Source of the DNA: Gemmata palustris
Lineage (GTDB): Bacteria > Planctomycetota > Planctomycetia > Gemmatales > Gemmataceae
NCBI RefSeq assembly: GCF_017939745.1
Contig: NZ_JAGKQQ010000001.1
Coordinates: forward strand, 7,207,299 to 7,271,298
DNA length: 64,000 bases
Direction: 5' to 3'
The notes below the pieces were generated by a model. The model saw only the letters and a list, made by a program, of their open reading frames with translations, was not told where the DNA came from and ran no database searches. Both the position numbers and the translations under genes were made by a program. Shown one piece after another: positions 52,840 to 61,956 of the stretch (positions are counted from its first letter, which is position 1; each line of letters starts with the position of its first letter).

Positions 52840-52881
52840 TGGGTCCGGTGGGAGTCGAACCCACTTCCAAGGTGTTATGAG
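52840..52881 (-). other. 3' half of a CAT-anticodon tRNA: attachment site of an integrated element
   Basis: Read on the minus strand, the sequence is CTCATAA (anticodon loop), CACCT (3' anticodon stem), TGGAA (variable), GTGGG-TTCGACT-CCCAC (T arm), CGGACCC (3' acceptor) and A. Everything from the anticodon loop to the discriminator is canonical. The bases before the loop (TCTCTCGG) cannot pair with CACCT, and no D arm or GGGTCCG 5' acceptor is present. That break point is where tyrosine integrases commonly cross over in tRNA genes. The intact gene, tRNA-Met or tRNA-Ile2, should lie beyond the right edge, and the element lies to the right of this site. Confidence 0.75.
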
Positions 52882-53125
52882 CCGAGAGACTGACCCTATC
52901 GAAAACGCCGAAATCATCAGGGATATTGAGTTTTACACTATTTGCTTAGGTTTGCAAGTCACGACACCCACTGCGTGAAAACGCATGGAATTGGAGTACT
53001 CCGACAGGTTATGGCGTAGTTGTGGCGTAGAGCCTCAGTCGTCCTCGGCCCTGCGCCACGCACGTTACCGTCCGGCCGTTGCAGCCGGTTGCAGTGAACC
53101 GTTTCGGAGCCAGACACGGTCAGCC

Positions 53126-53412
53126 CTAAGATGAGATTGGTGACAGCTCGGGCCGGCAAACAATACCGTTGTTGCTGAGCGATTCTCCCTGGGGCTTGGC
53201 GCTGACCATTTGCTCGCGGAGGCCAACGAGGTGAGCCGCCATCACCTCATCCATTGACACTTCTCGCTTGTCCACCCACGCCATCGTTGCGGCCAGTCGA
53301 AATCGGAGTCCGCGGTCTCCAGCAGGTACAAGCCGGGCGACTGCTGCTTGAGTGCCAGCAGCGCGGCATACGGAATACTCGTGACCGGGTTACGTAAGGT
53401 GTCGAGCAGCAT
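53126..53412 (-). pseudogene. Small frameshifted gene at the end of the defence operon
   Basis: A start at 53412 with AGAGGAG upstream reads MLLDTLRNPVTSIPYAALLA, continues to LYLLETADSDFDWP, then goes out of frame to a TGA at 53242. A second frame from about 53290 continues naturally (ATMAWVDKREVSMDEVMAAH, LVGLREQMVSAKPQGESLS) to a TAG at 53126. One single-base change would restore a protein of about 95 residues. It follows the DUF499 gene by 75 bases on the same strand. Two overlapping small genes (53242-53412 and 53126-53284) are the alternative. Confidence 0.5.
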
Positions 53413-53486
53413 CGTGCTCCTCTGGGCGTTAAGAGACGTCTGCGGTCGCTTCCCGAATGGACACCTATCCGATCACCGGGTTCGGC

Positions 53487-56444
53487 TCAGGTGACTGAAA
53501 CGTTGTCATCGAGCCCGAGTTCCTTGAGCCCGGTGCGGGTGTCGTCGGCCTTCGACTGCGCTTGCTCGCGGTCCACGGTGGCCTCGAACGATACCTCGAG
53601 TTTCAGCTCCGAAGAGCCAGCGAAGCGGGTGAGCACCTTGGTGTAGAAGTTCATCCACTTCTGAGTCGGGACGGGTCCGCGCCAACGGATTTTTAGCTTG
53701 GCGGGAAGTTCCTCGACCGTTTCTTCCCCGTTACTCGTCTCGGGTTTCTGTTGGGGAGCCTCCACGCGAACTTCAACGCTTGCCTGTTGCCCGTTTGCCT
53801 CCGCGCGGACGGCGTGCAGCCCACTCACGGCCCCGGCTGTAAAGACACCTTCGGAAGTGATCGAGCCGCCCGTCGCCGACCACATGACAAGCGCAAGCGG
53901 GTGCGGCTGACCGTACTGGTCTTGGGCGGAACAGGTGAATGCCACTTGCTCGCCCGCCTTGATCCGAGAGTGTTCCGGCCGAACACTCAGGCTCGCCAAC
54001 TGTGGCGGCTCTTTCAGCTTCACCGCGTCTGTAGCTTTTAAGATGAACACGTCGTCCGAAATTTCGACTTCCGCTTCCAGCATGCTCTCTTGGAAGCGTT
54101 GGAGTTTCAGCCGGCCGTCGGCATTCTTCGTCGCGTACCCGAGGTCGCCTCTCGTCACCCCGTCCGCGATGGTCCGCTTGATTGCATCGGGGTTGAGCAG
54201 CCGAGGCAACTGCGGGGACGAGTAGAATGCGTCTCTGGCGCCCTTCGTCGGCCACTCGGTGAGCGACGAAGGCCAGAACTTGACCAGACGGGCCGGCCCG
54301 ACCGTGGCCGTGATCTCGTCATTCTTTTCCAGTTCCCAGAGGATCAGTTCGGTGATGCTCCCGGCCGAACTGGACGTGATCTGCCCGAGGTCGAGGCCCC
54401 GTAGCGCGTTGTCTTTGCCCAACAGGAAGACGTGCCGGTAAGCGCGGAATAGAGTCTCGTCTGCCGCCCGCCTAGCGTTGTCCAAGTTCCGCTGAAGCAG
54501 CTTCCGCTGCGCGTCGTCCAACCGCTTCTTGGTGTCCTCGTCATCGTCGATGTCCTCCCACGCGAGCGCGTCCCGAACCGTCGTGCGGACGTTATCGGCC
54601 GTGTCCGGTGCAGCGAATAGGAGCGCCGATTTGAAGGTCCGCCCACTCGATCCGCAGTCCCGAACAATTGCCTCCATCAGGTCCATTGTTTTCTTGTCGC
54701 TCGCGTTTGTTTCGAGGCCCATTACGACTAACGTCAGCGCCGCCCGGTTGGGCACGTCGTTGGTCCGCGCCGGCCAGTACTTCCGGTCCACATACTTCGA
54801 TGATTCCCCGGTCTGCTTGTCGAACAGCTTCTGCGTCTGCTGTCGGACGCGCTCGTCCACGCTCTTCGGCTGCACCGCGCCGCGGCGGCTCACGAGGATT
54901 TGGTTCAGGTTCGGGGTCAGCCCGAACCGGAACCGGTTCTTGTCCGAGTTCAGGTAGTAGCAGGTGGCGGTCAGCCCTTCGAGCACGCCCTCCAAGTCGG
55001 CCAAGTTCGCGTCCGGGCCGAACGCGGCGGTTCGGATCTCCGGTACCGACGCGTCCGCCTTCCCCTGGCTCATCCCGCCGTTGGACTCGAAGAAGATGGT
55101 CGTCGCCACCTTCCGGTGCAACTGAGCCTTCTTCACTCCGTCGTCGGCCTCCTTGTCCAGTCGCAGGGCGTGCGCGTCGCTCTTGCCGATGATGTCGGTC
55201 GCCACCGGTACCTCGAGCGCGTCGCTGCCGAGCTGCTCGAACAGCGCCGCCCGGAAGACCGGGTTATTGAGCGGCGCCAGGCCCAGCGTGATGAGCGGTT
55301 CGCGGGTCGCCTTGCGGTGCTCGTCCTGGTGGTTGTGCGCCACCCACAGCGCCAGCAGGCGCAGTACGCCGCGGGTACGCTGGAACCGCGGTAGGCTGGC
55401 CCACTTGCGCTCGAACACCGACAGCACCGACGGGTGGAACGGGTACGCGGCGAGGAACCGGCTCTGGACCGTTTCCGGGTCGATACCAGCCAGCTCTTGC
55501 GCGTGCTCGATCGCCCACTCGGTGTACGCCGCGGCCGTCTTTCGCGCCTCGTCCTGCGAGCCCGAGGACTCGAACAGCCGGCGGCGAATGATCTCGCCGA
55601 TCTCGGTGTCGGCCGACATCATGATCGCCTTGCCCAGGCGGTCGAGCATCTTCTTGAACCGCGCCTCGTCGGCCGCGTCCGCGGGCGTGTACTCCAGGTC
55701 CGACGCGGGGATCGACACCACCACCGCCACGTTCTTCTCGCCCCGCGCCGTCTCCGCCAGGCAGTCGAGGAAGTTGTACAGCCGGTCGCCGTACCCCTTC
55801 GCCCGGTACGTGCTCGCGTAGCTGATGATCTCGTCCATCAGGATGAGGGCCGGCCGGTCCTTTGGGAGCATGGCTCGGATCGCGTCCCCCTTCGGCTCGA
55901 TAAACTCCTTCTCGTGCTTCTCGACCACCGCGAACGACTTCGCGCCGCCGAGCTGCCACGCGATCTCGCCCCACGGGGTGAACCGCCGCGGTTCTCCTTC
56001 GCCACCGCGGCCGTTGAGCGAGTCGAACTCTTTGCCCATAAACACCGCGACTGCAGCTTCGGGTACGCTCTTGATGTTGGCGGTTGCGGTGATGCTATCT
56101 ACGCCCTTCCACTTGTTCGCCTTCGCCCCATTCTTGGCGAGGTGATACAGTGCGGTGAGGGAGTGGGATTTGCCGCCACCGAACTGCGTGGACATGTTGA
56201 ACACGGCCGACGTCTCGACCTGGAGGCCCGACAGTCGGCGGGCTACTTGTGACGCCAGATCGAGAAGGCTGCCCGTCACGTAGGTACGGTCGAAGAACCG
56301 TTGCGGGTCCGTGTAATCCTTGCCCGCCCGGCCGTCGCGGATCTGGTCGAGGTGGACGGCGAACTCCGAGGCGTCCAGCGGGCGGTTCTCCCGCAGGTCC
56401 TCGCGCAACTCGACCACGTCATACCAAGGTTTCAGTTTCGCCAT
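53487..56444 (-). CDS. DUF499-type anti-phage-associated ATPase
   Basis: 985 residues. N-terminal P-loop ATPase: STQFGGGKSHSLTALYHLAK (Walker A GGGKS at 89-93) and PALILMDEIISYAS (Walker B Asp/Glu near 204), preceded by a DUF499-like start (LKPWYDVVELREDLREN). YPFHPSVLSVFERKWASLPR with RTRGVLRLLALW is typical of DUF499 proteins. Past residue about 820, a bacterial Ig-like domain appears (LSVRPEHSRIKAGEQVAFTC, GGSITSEGVFTAG). The C-terminus is an acidic linker and a small domain ending ELGLDDNVSVT. In known clusters it works with a DUF1156 methylase and a helicase in phage defence; the mechanism is unknown. Last large gene of the operon. Confidence 0.83.
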   Translation of the reverse strand: MAKLKPWYDVVELREDLRENRPLDASEFAVHLDQIRDGRAGKDYTDPQRFFDRTYVTGSLLDLASQVARRLSGLQVETSAVFNMSTQFGGGKSHSLTALYHLAKNGAKANKWKGVDSITATANIKSVPEAAVAVFMGKEFDSLNGRGGEGEPRRFTPWGEIAWQLGGAKSFAVVEKHEKEFIEPKGDAIRAMLPKDRPALILMDEIISYASTYRAKGYGDRLYNFLDCLAETARGEKNVAVVVSIPASDLEYTPADAADEARFKKMLDRLGKAIMMSADTEIGEIIRRRLFESSGSQDEARKTAAAYTEWAIEHAQELAGIDPETVQSRFLAAYPFHPSVLSVFERKWASLPRFQRTRGVLRLLALWVAHNHQDEHRKATREPLITLGLAPLNNPVFRAALFEQLGSDALEVPVATDIIGKSDAHALRLDKEADDGVKKAQLHRKVATTIFFESNGGMSQGKADASVPEIRTAAFGPDANLADLEGVLEGLTATCYYLNSDKNRFRFGLTPNLNQILVSRRGAVQPKSVDERVRQQTQKLFDKQTGESSKYVDRKYWPARTNDVPNRAALTLVVMGLETNASDKKTMDLMEAIVRDCGSSGRTFKSALLFAAPDTADNVRTTVRDALAWEDIDDDEDTKKRLDDAQRKLLQRNLDNARRAADETLFRAYRHVFLLGKDNALRGLDLGQITSSSAGSITELILWELEKNDEITATVGPARLVKFWPSSLTEWPTKGARDAFYSSPQLPRLLNPDAIKRTIADGVTRGDLGYATKNADGRLKLQRFQESMLEAEVEISDDVFILKATDAVKLKEPPQLASLSVRPEHSRIKAGEQVAFTCSAQDQYGQPHPLALVMWSATGGSITSEGVFTAGAVSGLHAVRAEANGQQASVEVRVEAPQQKPETSNGEETVEELPAKLKIRWRGPVPTQKWMNFYTKVLTRFAGSSELKLEVSFEATVDREQAQSKADDTRTGLKELGLDDNVSVT

Positions 56445-56469
56445 AAGAGTTCACCGGGGCGAGGGCGCT

Positions 56470-57054
56470 TCACACCTTATGGAAGCGGCCAAGATTAGTG
56501 TCCAGCATCCAGAACTTGAAGTACCCGTCCGGGAAGGTCGCGCCCTCCCCGCGGTTACCGACGGCGACCACAGTTTCGCCCTTGAGCGCGGCACGCTGGT
56601 CGGGCGGAATGGTTCCGATCACGTCGGCGCAGACGTCGTGGACGAGTTTCCGGCCCTGCTCCCAGTCCGGGCGGTATGCGAACACGACCCGGAACCGTGC
56701 CCGCAGGCAGAGTACCTTCCACAGCGAGTACGCGACACGATCGTCGGCCTTGCTGTTCTCCAACTCGAATGCCGCGAGCGGGAACGGCCAGCGCCCCGCC
56801 GACGCACTCACGAACGCCATCGCATCGATACCCAGGTACTCCTGGCCCATCTGCGGGAGCAGGTCGAGCGGGTGCCCCTTGCCCGCGGCGTGCCAACCGA
56901 GGGCCTCGCACGACCTCACTACGGCGCCAGTTAAACACGCGGTCCAGTCCATGAGGTGACCGGACGTGGCGGCGTCCTTTAGCGGCGCGGCGACGGACGG
57001 CTTCTGCAGGTGCTGCAGAAACGCATCCTTCCAGGGTTGGAACTGCTCGGCCAT
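56470..57054 (-). CDS. Defence-operon protein with possible PD-(D/E)XK nuclease fold
   Basis: 194 residues from ATG 57054, five bases after the methyltransferase stop. GQEYLGIDAMAFVS followed by FPLAAFELENSKADDRVAYS and LWKVLCLRARFRVVFAYRP has the D...E-x-E layout and following helix/strand of PD-(D/E)XK nucleases. The usual Lys of the motif is not in its standard place. The C-terminus has FPDGYFKFWMLD. In related clusters this slot holds a DUF3780 protein; I cannot tell whether this is one. Confidence 0.5.
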   Translation of the reverse strand: MAEQFQPWKDAFLQHLQKPSVAAPLKDAATSGHLMDWTACLTGAVVRSCEALGWHAAGKGHPLDLLPQMGQEYLGIDAMAFVSASAGRWPFPLAAFELENSKADDRVAYSLWKVLCLRARFRVVFAYRPDWEQGRKLVHDVCADVIGTIPPDQRAALKGETVVAVGNRGEGATFPDGYFKFWMLDTNLGRFHKV

Positions 57055-57059
57055 CGGCG

Positions 57060-60000
57060 CTACAGCCCCAGGCTCTTCTTGCGAGTGAGCACGCCCTCGA
57101 CCCACCGGCGCTCGTCGGTGCCCGGCGGGTACAACGAGGAGAGCGCCTGCGCGAGCTTCCAGAAGTTCGCATTCGTGCCGACGCCGTCGTCCACCAGGAA
57201 CCGCTTAAGTAACTCGCCGCGTTGGGCGCCGAACATGATCATCGCTTGGTGTACGCGGTCAAGTACGGTCGTCCCGGGCGGCGGGGCCTTCAGGTCGACG
57301 ACGGTCGTCTTTGTAGTTCCTGCGGACGTCTCGGCTTCTTCCATGCCGGGGATCGGGCCGGTCACCTGCTTCTTCTTTTTGGCGGGCTTGGCCTCGGTTT
57401 CTTTCGTATTTTTGCCGAACAGGTGCTGGGTGCGTTCGGCGACGGACAACAGCCGGGCCTTCTCGCCCTTTACCTCGACGATCGTGTCGCTCTTCTCCAG
57501 GTGGATGCCGAGCCCCTGCGCGATCTTGCGGGCGGCGTCGAACTCCAGGCTGAACCCGTTGACCTTCACGGCATTCGGCGCATCCTCGTCGGCTTCGTCC
57601 ACGTCTTCTTCGTCGGCCTTCTCGGGGGTCGGCTTCGCGCCGCCGCCGATCGTCCACAGCCAAACGGCGGTGAGCCGGGCGTCTGGTTCAAGGCCCGAAG
57701 TGTCTGCGTCGCGGAAGATGGTCGATATGGCCTCATTCGAGACCGCGGCCCAGACGTGTTCGAGGTACTCCTTGAGCGGAACCGGGTCGCCGTTGGACTT
57801 CTCGACGCGCGAATAGCGGGAGAAGATCTCCAGCGCCGGGCCGAGGCACGCGAAGATCGCATCCGCCCCGACCACGCCCTCGCTCACTAGACGGGGCATC
57901 CACTCGTGTATTCGCTTCGGTAACTCGGAAAGCACGTCCCGCCAGTCGCCAGCTTCGTCTTTCATGCGCGGGCGGCAAACCAGATGCACGGAAGAGGCAA
58001 GCGTACTCTGCCGGACCGCAAGAACCCGGGCCGCGCGTTCCGTATCGATTGGCCACGACGCGGTTACCTGCCAGCCGGCGCGAAGAAGTGCGTTGAGTAG
58101 GGATTCCCAAGCGTCGGTTTCGCTATGGGCGAAAACAACAAGGCCGATTGCATCGTTTGCGGTTATCCGCATACATTCGCGAAGGGCAAGCTCCATATTT
58201 GTTTCATAAAAATTGCGATCCTTCTGCAAGTGCGCAACTTCTGAATGAGGTAGATTTTGAACGATTTCTAGTGATTTGGGAGTGAGCCTTTCAGATAGCT
58301 CTGGGTGATCACTTACTGCCAGCATCCTGCGAAGCCAAACATAGAAAAAGTCCGATAAATCACTGTACGGAATGGAGTAGTAATACGGCGGATCTGTAAT
58401 CATCGCATGAACTGAATCGTCCGCGAGTGGGTGTTCGGTCGCCGAATTGCAGTTAACGGTCCCAGTGGACACCTGCTCAACAGAGTTGTATTCAACGACG
58501 AGGCGAACCCAGTTTAGCGCCCCTTCAAAATTCCCCGAACCATCAGCGAAAGGTTGGCATTCGGGCCATTCCCAAACAATCGGGAGGGCCTGTCGGCCGA
58601 ATGTGTGAGCAATGAATTCGCCAGATGTTGACCATACGGTAAGAGATGTAAGATAATCGGCCTGTCGATCAACTGCAAATGCTAGAAGCGTTTGGACGGC
58701 CCTTGCGAATCGTGATTCCAACCGGTCGGAAAATTCGGCGCGAAGTTGTGCGACATAACGTGCAAGTGTCGTCAGCGTGAGCGCTTGACGAGGTGTGAAT
58801 ATTTCAGCAAAGCCATTAATGCCGTACTGAGGAAGTGGGATTCTACGCGGCTCAATCCCCGTAAATTTTTCGTCTGGTACAAGGCTCAGTACCCCAGTAT
58901 GTTCGCTCTTGCGCCTCTCCAATTCGATGGACGCTTTCCGCACGACTTCAAGATCGCGCTCCGTTGGCAAACGGTAGAAACGACCTTGAACGTCGGGCTT
59001 CGTCGTCACAACGCAAAATAGCCGAGCGTCAGCAGCACCACCACGCCGCTGCTTCAACTGGACCCGTACCGACTTCACGGGCGTGGTGAACCCGCAGCAG
59101 GGACAGGTAGCCGACCCACGTTGTGCGATACCGTTCCCGACGTCCTTCGGTGTCGCTTTCGTGATGATTTCGAACTCGATCAGCTTGGCTTCCTTGTTCG
59201 GCACGATCTTCAGCGCGACCGACCGCTCGCCCTTCTTCGCCAGCCACAGCGACCGTATGAGAGGCACTTCCGCCCCGCATCCACCGAGGGCCGAATCGCA
59301 CGTCACCGTTCGCGCCCACAGGTACGCGATCGGCGTCGCACCGTCCTCGTCCTTCGGGTAGAACTCGGCGAGTTCCTTCTCAGCCTGCTCCTTCACCCAC
59401 GCGCCCCACTTGCGGACCTCGTCGGCGAGCTTCTGCCCGTACTTCGGGATGTATTCCAACACGACCTTGTTCAGCAGCACCGCGACCGGGTTGAGGTCGC
59501 TGGCGAAGGCGTCCGCGCCGACCCGCAGCGCCTCCAGCGGGATGCTTCCGCCGCCCGCGAACGGATCGGCGACGAGCGGACGTGTGCCCTTCTCACCGCC
59601 GAGCGCCTCGTGGGCCGCCTGGGTGAGCGCGCGTGACGTTTCGAGGTACGCGGGGACCGTGGAGTTGTCCCAGTTGGCGAAATCGGCGATGAAGTCGAGC
59701 AGCGCGAACCGGAGCACGTTGAGGGCGTCGGGGTCGGTCGCGTCGAGCGGCTTCCCGGCCTTCGCCATGACTTCCCACCGGGTCAGGCTCGCTTCCGACG
59801 CCGACTTCTGTAACTGCTCCTTCTCGCTGGTGATGCCTTTGGGGTATACTCGTTGCGCGAACGCGAGGATGTGCTGGGCCGCCGCGTCGCGGAACACCTG
59901 TGGGCAGAGCGGGTCGGCTGGATCGGGCCAGAGCGAGGCGCAAATGACCGCTCGACACGCTGCGAGTGGCCGGCGCGCCCACCAGATATGGAGCGTGGAG

Positions 60001-60095
60001 ATGTGCCCGTGCCGGATCGACTTCTCGCGCCGTGCGTGCGCCGAGATGCGGGCGATGGGGAGGTCAACTTCGATCAGGCGCTTGGGGTAGTGCAT
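57060..60095 (-). CDS. DUF1156 DNA methyltransferase
   Basis: 1011 residues. The DUF1156 start is YPKRLIEVDLPIARISAHAR then IRHGHISTLHIWWARRPLAA. SAM motif DPFAGGGSIPLEAL (177-190) with FASDLNPVAVLLNK; catalytic motif ITDPPYYYSIPYSDLSDFFY (DPPY near 567-570), which indicates N6-adenine or N4-cytosine methylation. A zinc-binding Cys set lies between (CDSALGGCG ... CPCCG). The C-terminal 250 residues are an acidic/Lys-rich linker and a helical domain. The stretch coding for about residues 355-710 is clearly poorer in G+C than both flanks. The start overlaps the YwgA-like gene by 22 bases. Confidence 0.87.
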   Translation of the reverse strand: MHYPKRLIEVDLPIARISAHARREKSIRHGHISTLHIWWARRPLAACRAVICASLWPDPADPLCPQVFRDAAAQHILAFAQRVYPKGITSEKEQLQKSASEASLTRWEVMAKAGKPLDATDPDALNVLRFALLDFIADFANWDNSTVPAYLETSRALTQAAHEALGGEKGTRPLVADPFAGGGSIPLEALRVGADAFASDLNPVAVLLNKVVLEYIPKYGQKLADEVRKWGAWVKEQAEKELAEFYPKDEDGATPIAYLWARTVTCDSALGGCGAEVPLIRSLWLAKKGERSVALKIVPNKEAKLIEFEIITKATPKDVGNGIAQRGSATCPCCGFTTPVKSVRVQLKQRRGGAADARLFCVVTTKPDVQGRFYRLPTERDLEVVRKASIELERRKSEHTGVLSLVPDEKFTGIEPRRIPLPQYGINGFAEIFTPRQALTLTTLARYVAQLRAEFSDRLESRFARAVQTLLAFAVDRQADYLTSLTVWSTSGEFIAHTFGRQALPIVWEWPECQPFADGSGNFEGALNWVRLVVEYNSVEQVSTGTVNCNSATEHPLADDSVHAMITDPPYYYSIPYSDLSDFFYVWLRRMLAVSDHPELSERLTPKSLEIVQNLPHSEVAHLQKDRNFYETNMELALRECMRITANDAIGLVVFAHSETDAWESLLNALLRAGWQVTASWPIDTERAARVLAVRQSTLASSVHLVCRPRMKDEAGDWRDVLSELPKRIHEWMPRLVSEGVVGADAIFACLGPALEIFSRYSRVEKSNGDPVPLKEYLEHVWAAVSNEAISTIFRDADTSGLEPDARLTAVWLWTIGGGAKPTPEKADEEDVDEADEDAPNAVKVNGFSLEFDAARKIAQGLGIHLEKSDTIVEVKGEKARLLSVAERTQHLFGKNTKETEAKPAKKKKQVTGPIPGMEEAETSAGTTKTTVVDLKAPPPGTTVLDRVHQAMIMFGAQRGELLKRFLVDDGVGTNANFWKLAQALSSLYPPGTDERRWVEGVLTRKKSLGL

Positions 60096-60655
60096 ACGTC
60101 GGTTGTCGGGCTGGGGGCCACCGCCCGCGCCGCCGCGATCAGCGCGTCGGCCTCGGCGACGGCGGTGTGGGCGGCGTCGAGCGGGATGTGGGGCTTGAGT
60201 TCATGCAACCGGGCGGCCCGGTCGGCGGACGTCTTGCGGTCCGGCTCGCGGAGGGTTAGGAACACGGCCGTGGCCAGCCGCTCGAGTTCGGCGATCCCCT
60301 TGGACCCGAGCTGAGCAGCGACGAACTCGGTCTGCGGGCGGTACGCCGCCCGCGTTTTCGGGTACTGGCGGAGGAACGTCTCGCTGTTGCCGCCGAGGTG
60401 GAGGCCCGGGCCGTAGGGTGGGCGGGGCACAACGGCGAGCAGGCCATCGGCGAGCTGGGCCGTCAGTTCGTTCTTGAGGTCGAAAGAGTAAGGGCCGTGC
60501 TTGTACAGAACGAAGTTGAACCCGAGGGGCACGCCGAGCATTTCTTGGAAGATGAACGTCGCCTTCTGGACGTGGGTCTCTCCGCACCAGCTCCCCCGCT
60601 CTTTAAGCGCGTGAAGCAGTGACAGGAGTACGGCATCTTTTTGAATCTCGGTCAT
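60074..60655 (-). CDS. YwgA-like regulatory or adaptor protein
   Basis: 193 residues. LLSLLHALKERGSWCGETHV, QKATFIFQEMLGVPLGFNFV and LYKHGPYSFDLKNELTAQL match the YwgA/SocA-like helical fold (QK-YL-Q...LG-F--Y-HGPYS-EL). These proteins occur as antitoxin-like or adaptor components near defence genes. It sits between the HD hydrolase (ATGA overlap) and the methyltransferase (22-base overlap), so its level is tied to both. Confidence 0.6.
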   Translation of the reverse strand: MTEIQKDAVLLSLLHALKERGSWCGETHVQKATFIFQEMLGVPLGFNFVLYKHGPYSFDLKNELTAQLADGLLAVVPRPPYGPGLHLGGNSETFLRQYPKTRAAYRPQTEFVAAQLGSKGIAELERLATAVFLTLREPDRKTSADRAARLHELKPHIPLDAAHTAVAEADALIAAARAVAPSPTTDVCTTPSA

Positions 60656-61956
60656 GTTTCGGTTCCCACCTCGGGCGAGAGCATGCGCTCGCGATTATCT
60701 CGGAGCCACCGCTCGGCTTCCAGCTTCTTGTCCTGGGCAACGAAGATGTAGTCGAATCCCGCGACCGGAAGACGGTTCAGGATTTCCGAGAGTGCCAGAG
60801 CCGAACAAACCCCGCCCCTTGTCCAGACCGGAAAGTCGATGGCACGGTTCCGCTCTCGGTAACGGGCATAGTGTACGGAGGTTGATGAAAAACGCGATGC
60901 CAGTTCCTCGGCGAAGACCGCGGCCGCATTGACGTTCTTTGCCAGGTCTTCGGGGTTCCGCTGGTACACCAGCCGGAAGTGTTCGCGCTCGGCGATCAAC
61001 CGGGCGGGCACACAGCCAGCGTGCGCTGGGGTCCGGGCGGCGGCGAACAGTTCGGCTGTGAGTTCGTTATCGGTCATCTGGAGGTGCTGCTCCAGATCGA
61101 GTGAAAATTGCCCGTTCGGTAGTCCGGCCTTGAAGAACGAGACGAGGTGGTGGTCGTAGACCCTCCGCACCGGGTGGAAGTAGACCTGGGTGTACATGAA
61201 GTACCGTGCCAGGAGCAGGGCTTCGGTCGCGTGCAACCCGCCGGAATCAATGCCGAGGGTGAGTTCGGCATCCCGGTCGGCGGTTTTGGGCAAGATGCGC
61301 AGGTTGTCGATCAAGCGATTGTGGTCGAACTGCCCGTAGGCGACGCCGGCGTGGTAGCCGTCGCGGAGCAGGTAGTCAATGCGGTCCGCGCCGAAGGCGT
61401 CGCCGGTGATGATCTCGCTGAGGATCGCTTCCCAGTCGGAAAATGCGGGGCTCGGGTACTTGCCCGGCCCGACGCCCAGGCGCGCGACGTCGGCGGGCTT
61501 GATGTTCAATGCGTCCCACAGTGGACGCATGAGCTTACTCTCGACGAGCGCGATCGTGAGGTGCTCATGCTTCTTTTTGTCCGGGAGTAACTCTTCTCCG
61601 GCGTGCGAGAACGGCAGGTGACCGATGTCGTGGCAGAGGGCGGCCATGCGCACGACCCGCCGCCAGCGCTGGTGGTCGAACGAACCGAACGTCGGGACGA
61701 GATCGCGGGCGGCCTCGGACACCAGATTGGCCGGGTTGGTGACGATGTCGTACACCCGCCCCGCCAGCTCCATGACGCCGAGTGAGTGCTCGAACCGCTT
61801 GTGCGTGGCGCCGGGGTAGATCAAGTACGTCAGGGCGAGCTGGTGGATGTATCGGAGCCGCTGAACGGGGCGCGAGTCGAGCACCTGGCGCTCATCGGTG
61901 TCCAGGCGAATAAACGTGTGGATCGGGTCCCGCAGCTCGTGAAGGCGCTTGTTCAT
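60652..61956 (-). CDS. HD-domain phosphohydrolase
   Basis: 434 residues from ATG 61956. KRLHELRDPIHTFIRLDTDE is the usual start of dGTPase/SAMHD1-like HD proteins. The metal site is RFEHSLGVMELAGRVYD (His), ALCHDIGHLPFSHAGEELLP (His-Asp, His) and FGADRIDYLLRDGYHAGVAY (Asp). It could hydrolyse dNTPs, cyclic or other nucleotides, a common theme in phage defence. Start and stop both overlap neighbours by ATGA. HD genes are not part of the standard DUF499/DUF1156 set as I know it. Confidence 0.85.
   Translation of the reverse strand: MNKRLHELRDPIHTFIRLDTDERQVLDSRPVQRLRYIHQLALTYLIYPGATHKRFEHSLGVMELAGRVYDIVTNPANLVSEAARDLVPTFGSFDHQRWRRVVRMAALCHDIGHLPFSHAGEELLPDKKKHEHLTIALVESKLMRPLWDALNIKPADVARLGVGPGKYPSPAFSDWEAILSEIITGDAFGADRIDYLLRDGYHAGVAYGQFDHNRLIDNLRILPKTADRDAELTLGIDSGGLHATEALLLARYFMYTQVYFHPVRRVYDHHLVSFFKAGLPNGQFSLDLEQHLQMTDNELTAELFAAARTPAHAGCVPARLIAEREHFRLVYQRNPEDLAKNVNAAAVFAEELASRFSSTSVHYARYRERNRAIDFPVWTRGGVCSALALSEILNRLPVAGFDYIFVAQDKKLEAERWLRDNRERMLSPEVGTET

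Noticed and set aside
52840..52900. Complete tRNA or tmRNA gene
   Set aside because: No 5' acceptor strand, D arm or pairing 5' anticodon stem, and no tmRNA tag region; only the 3' half is canonical.
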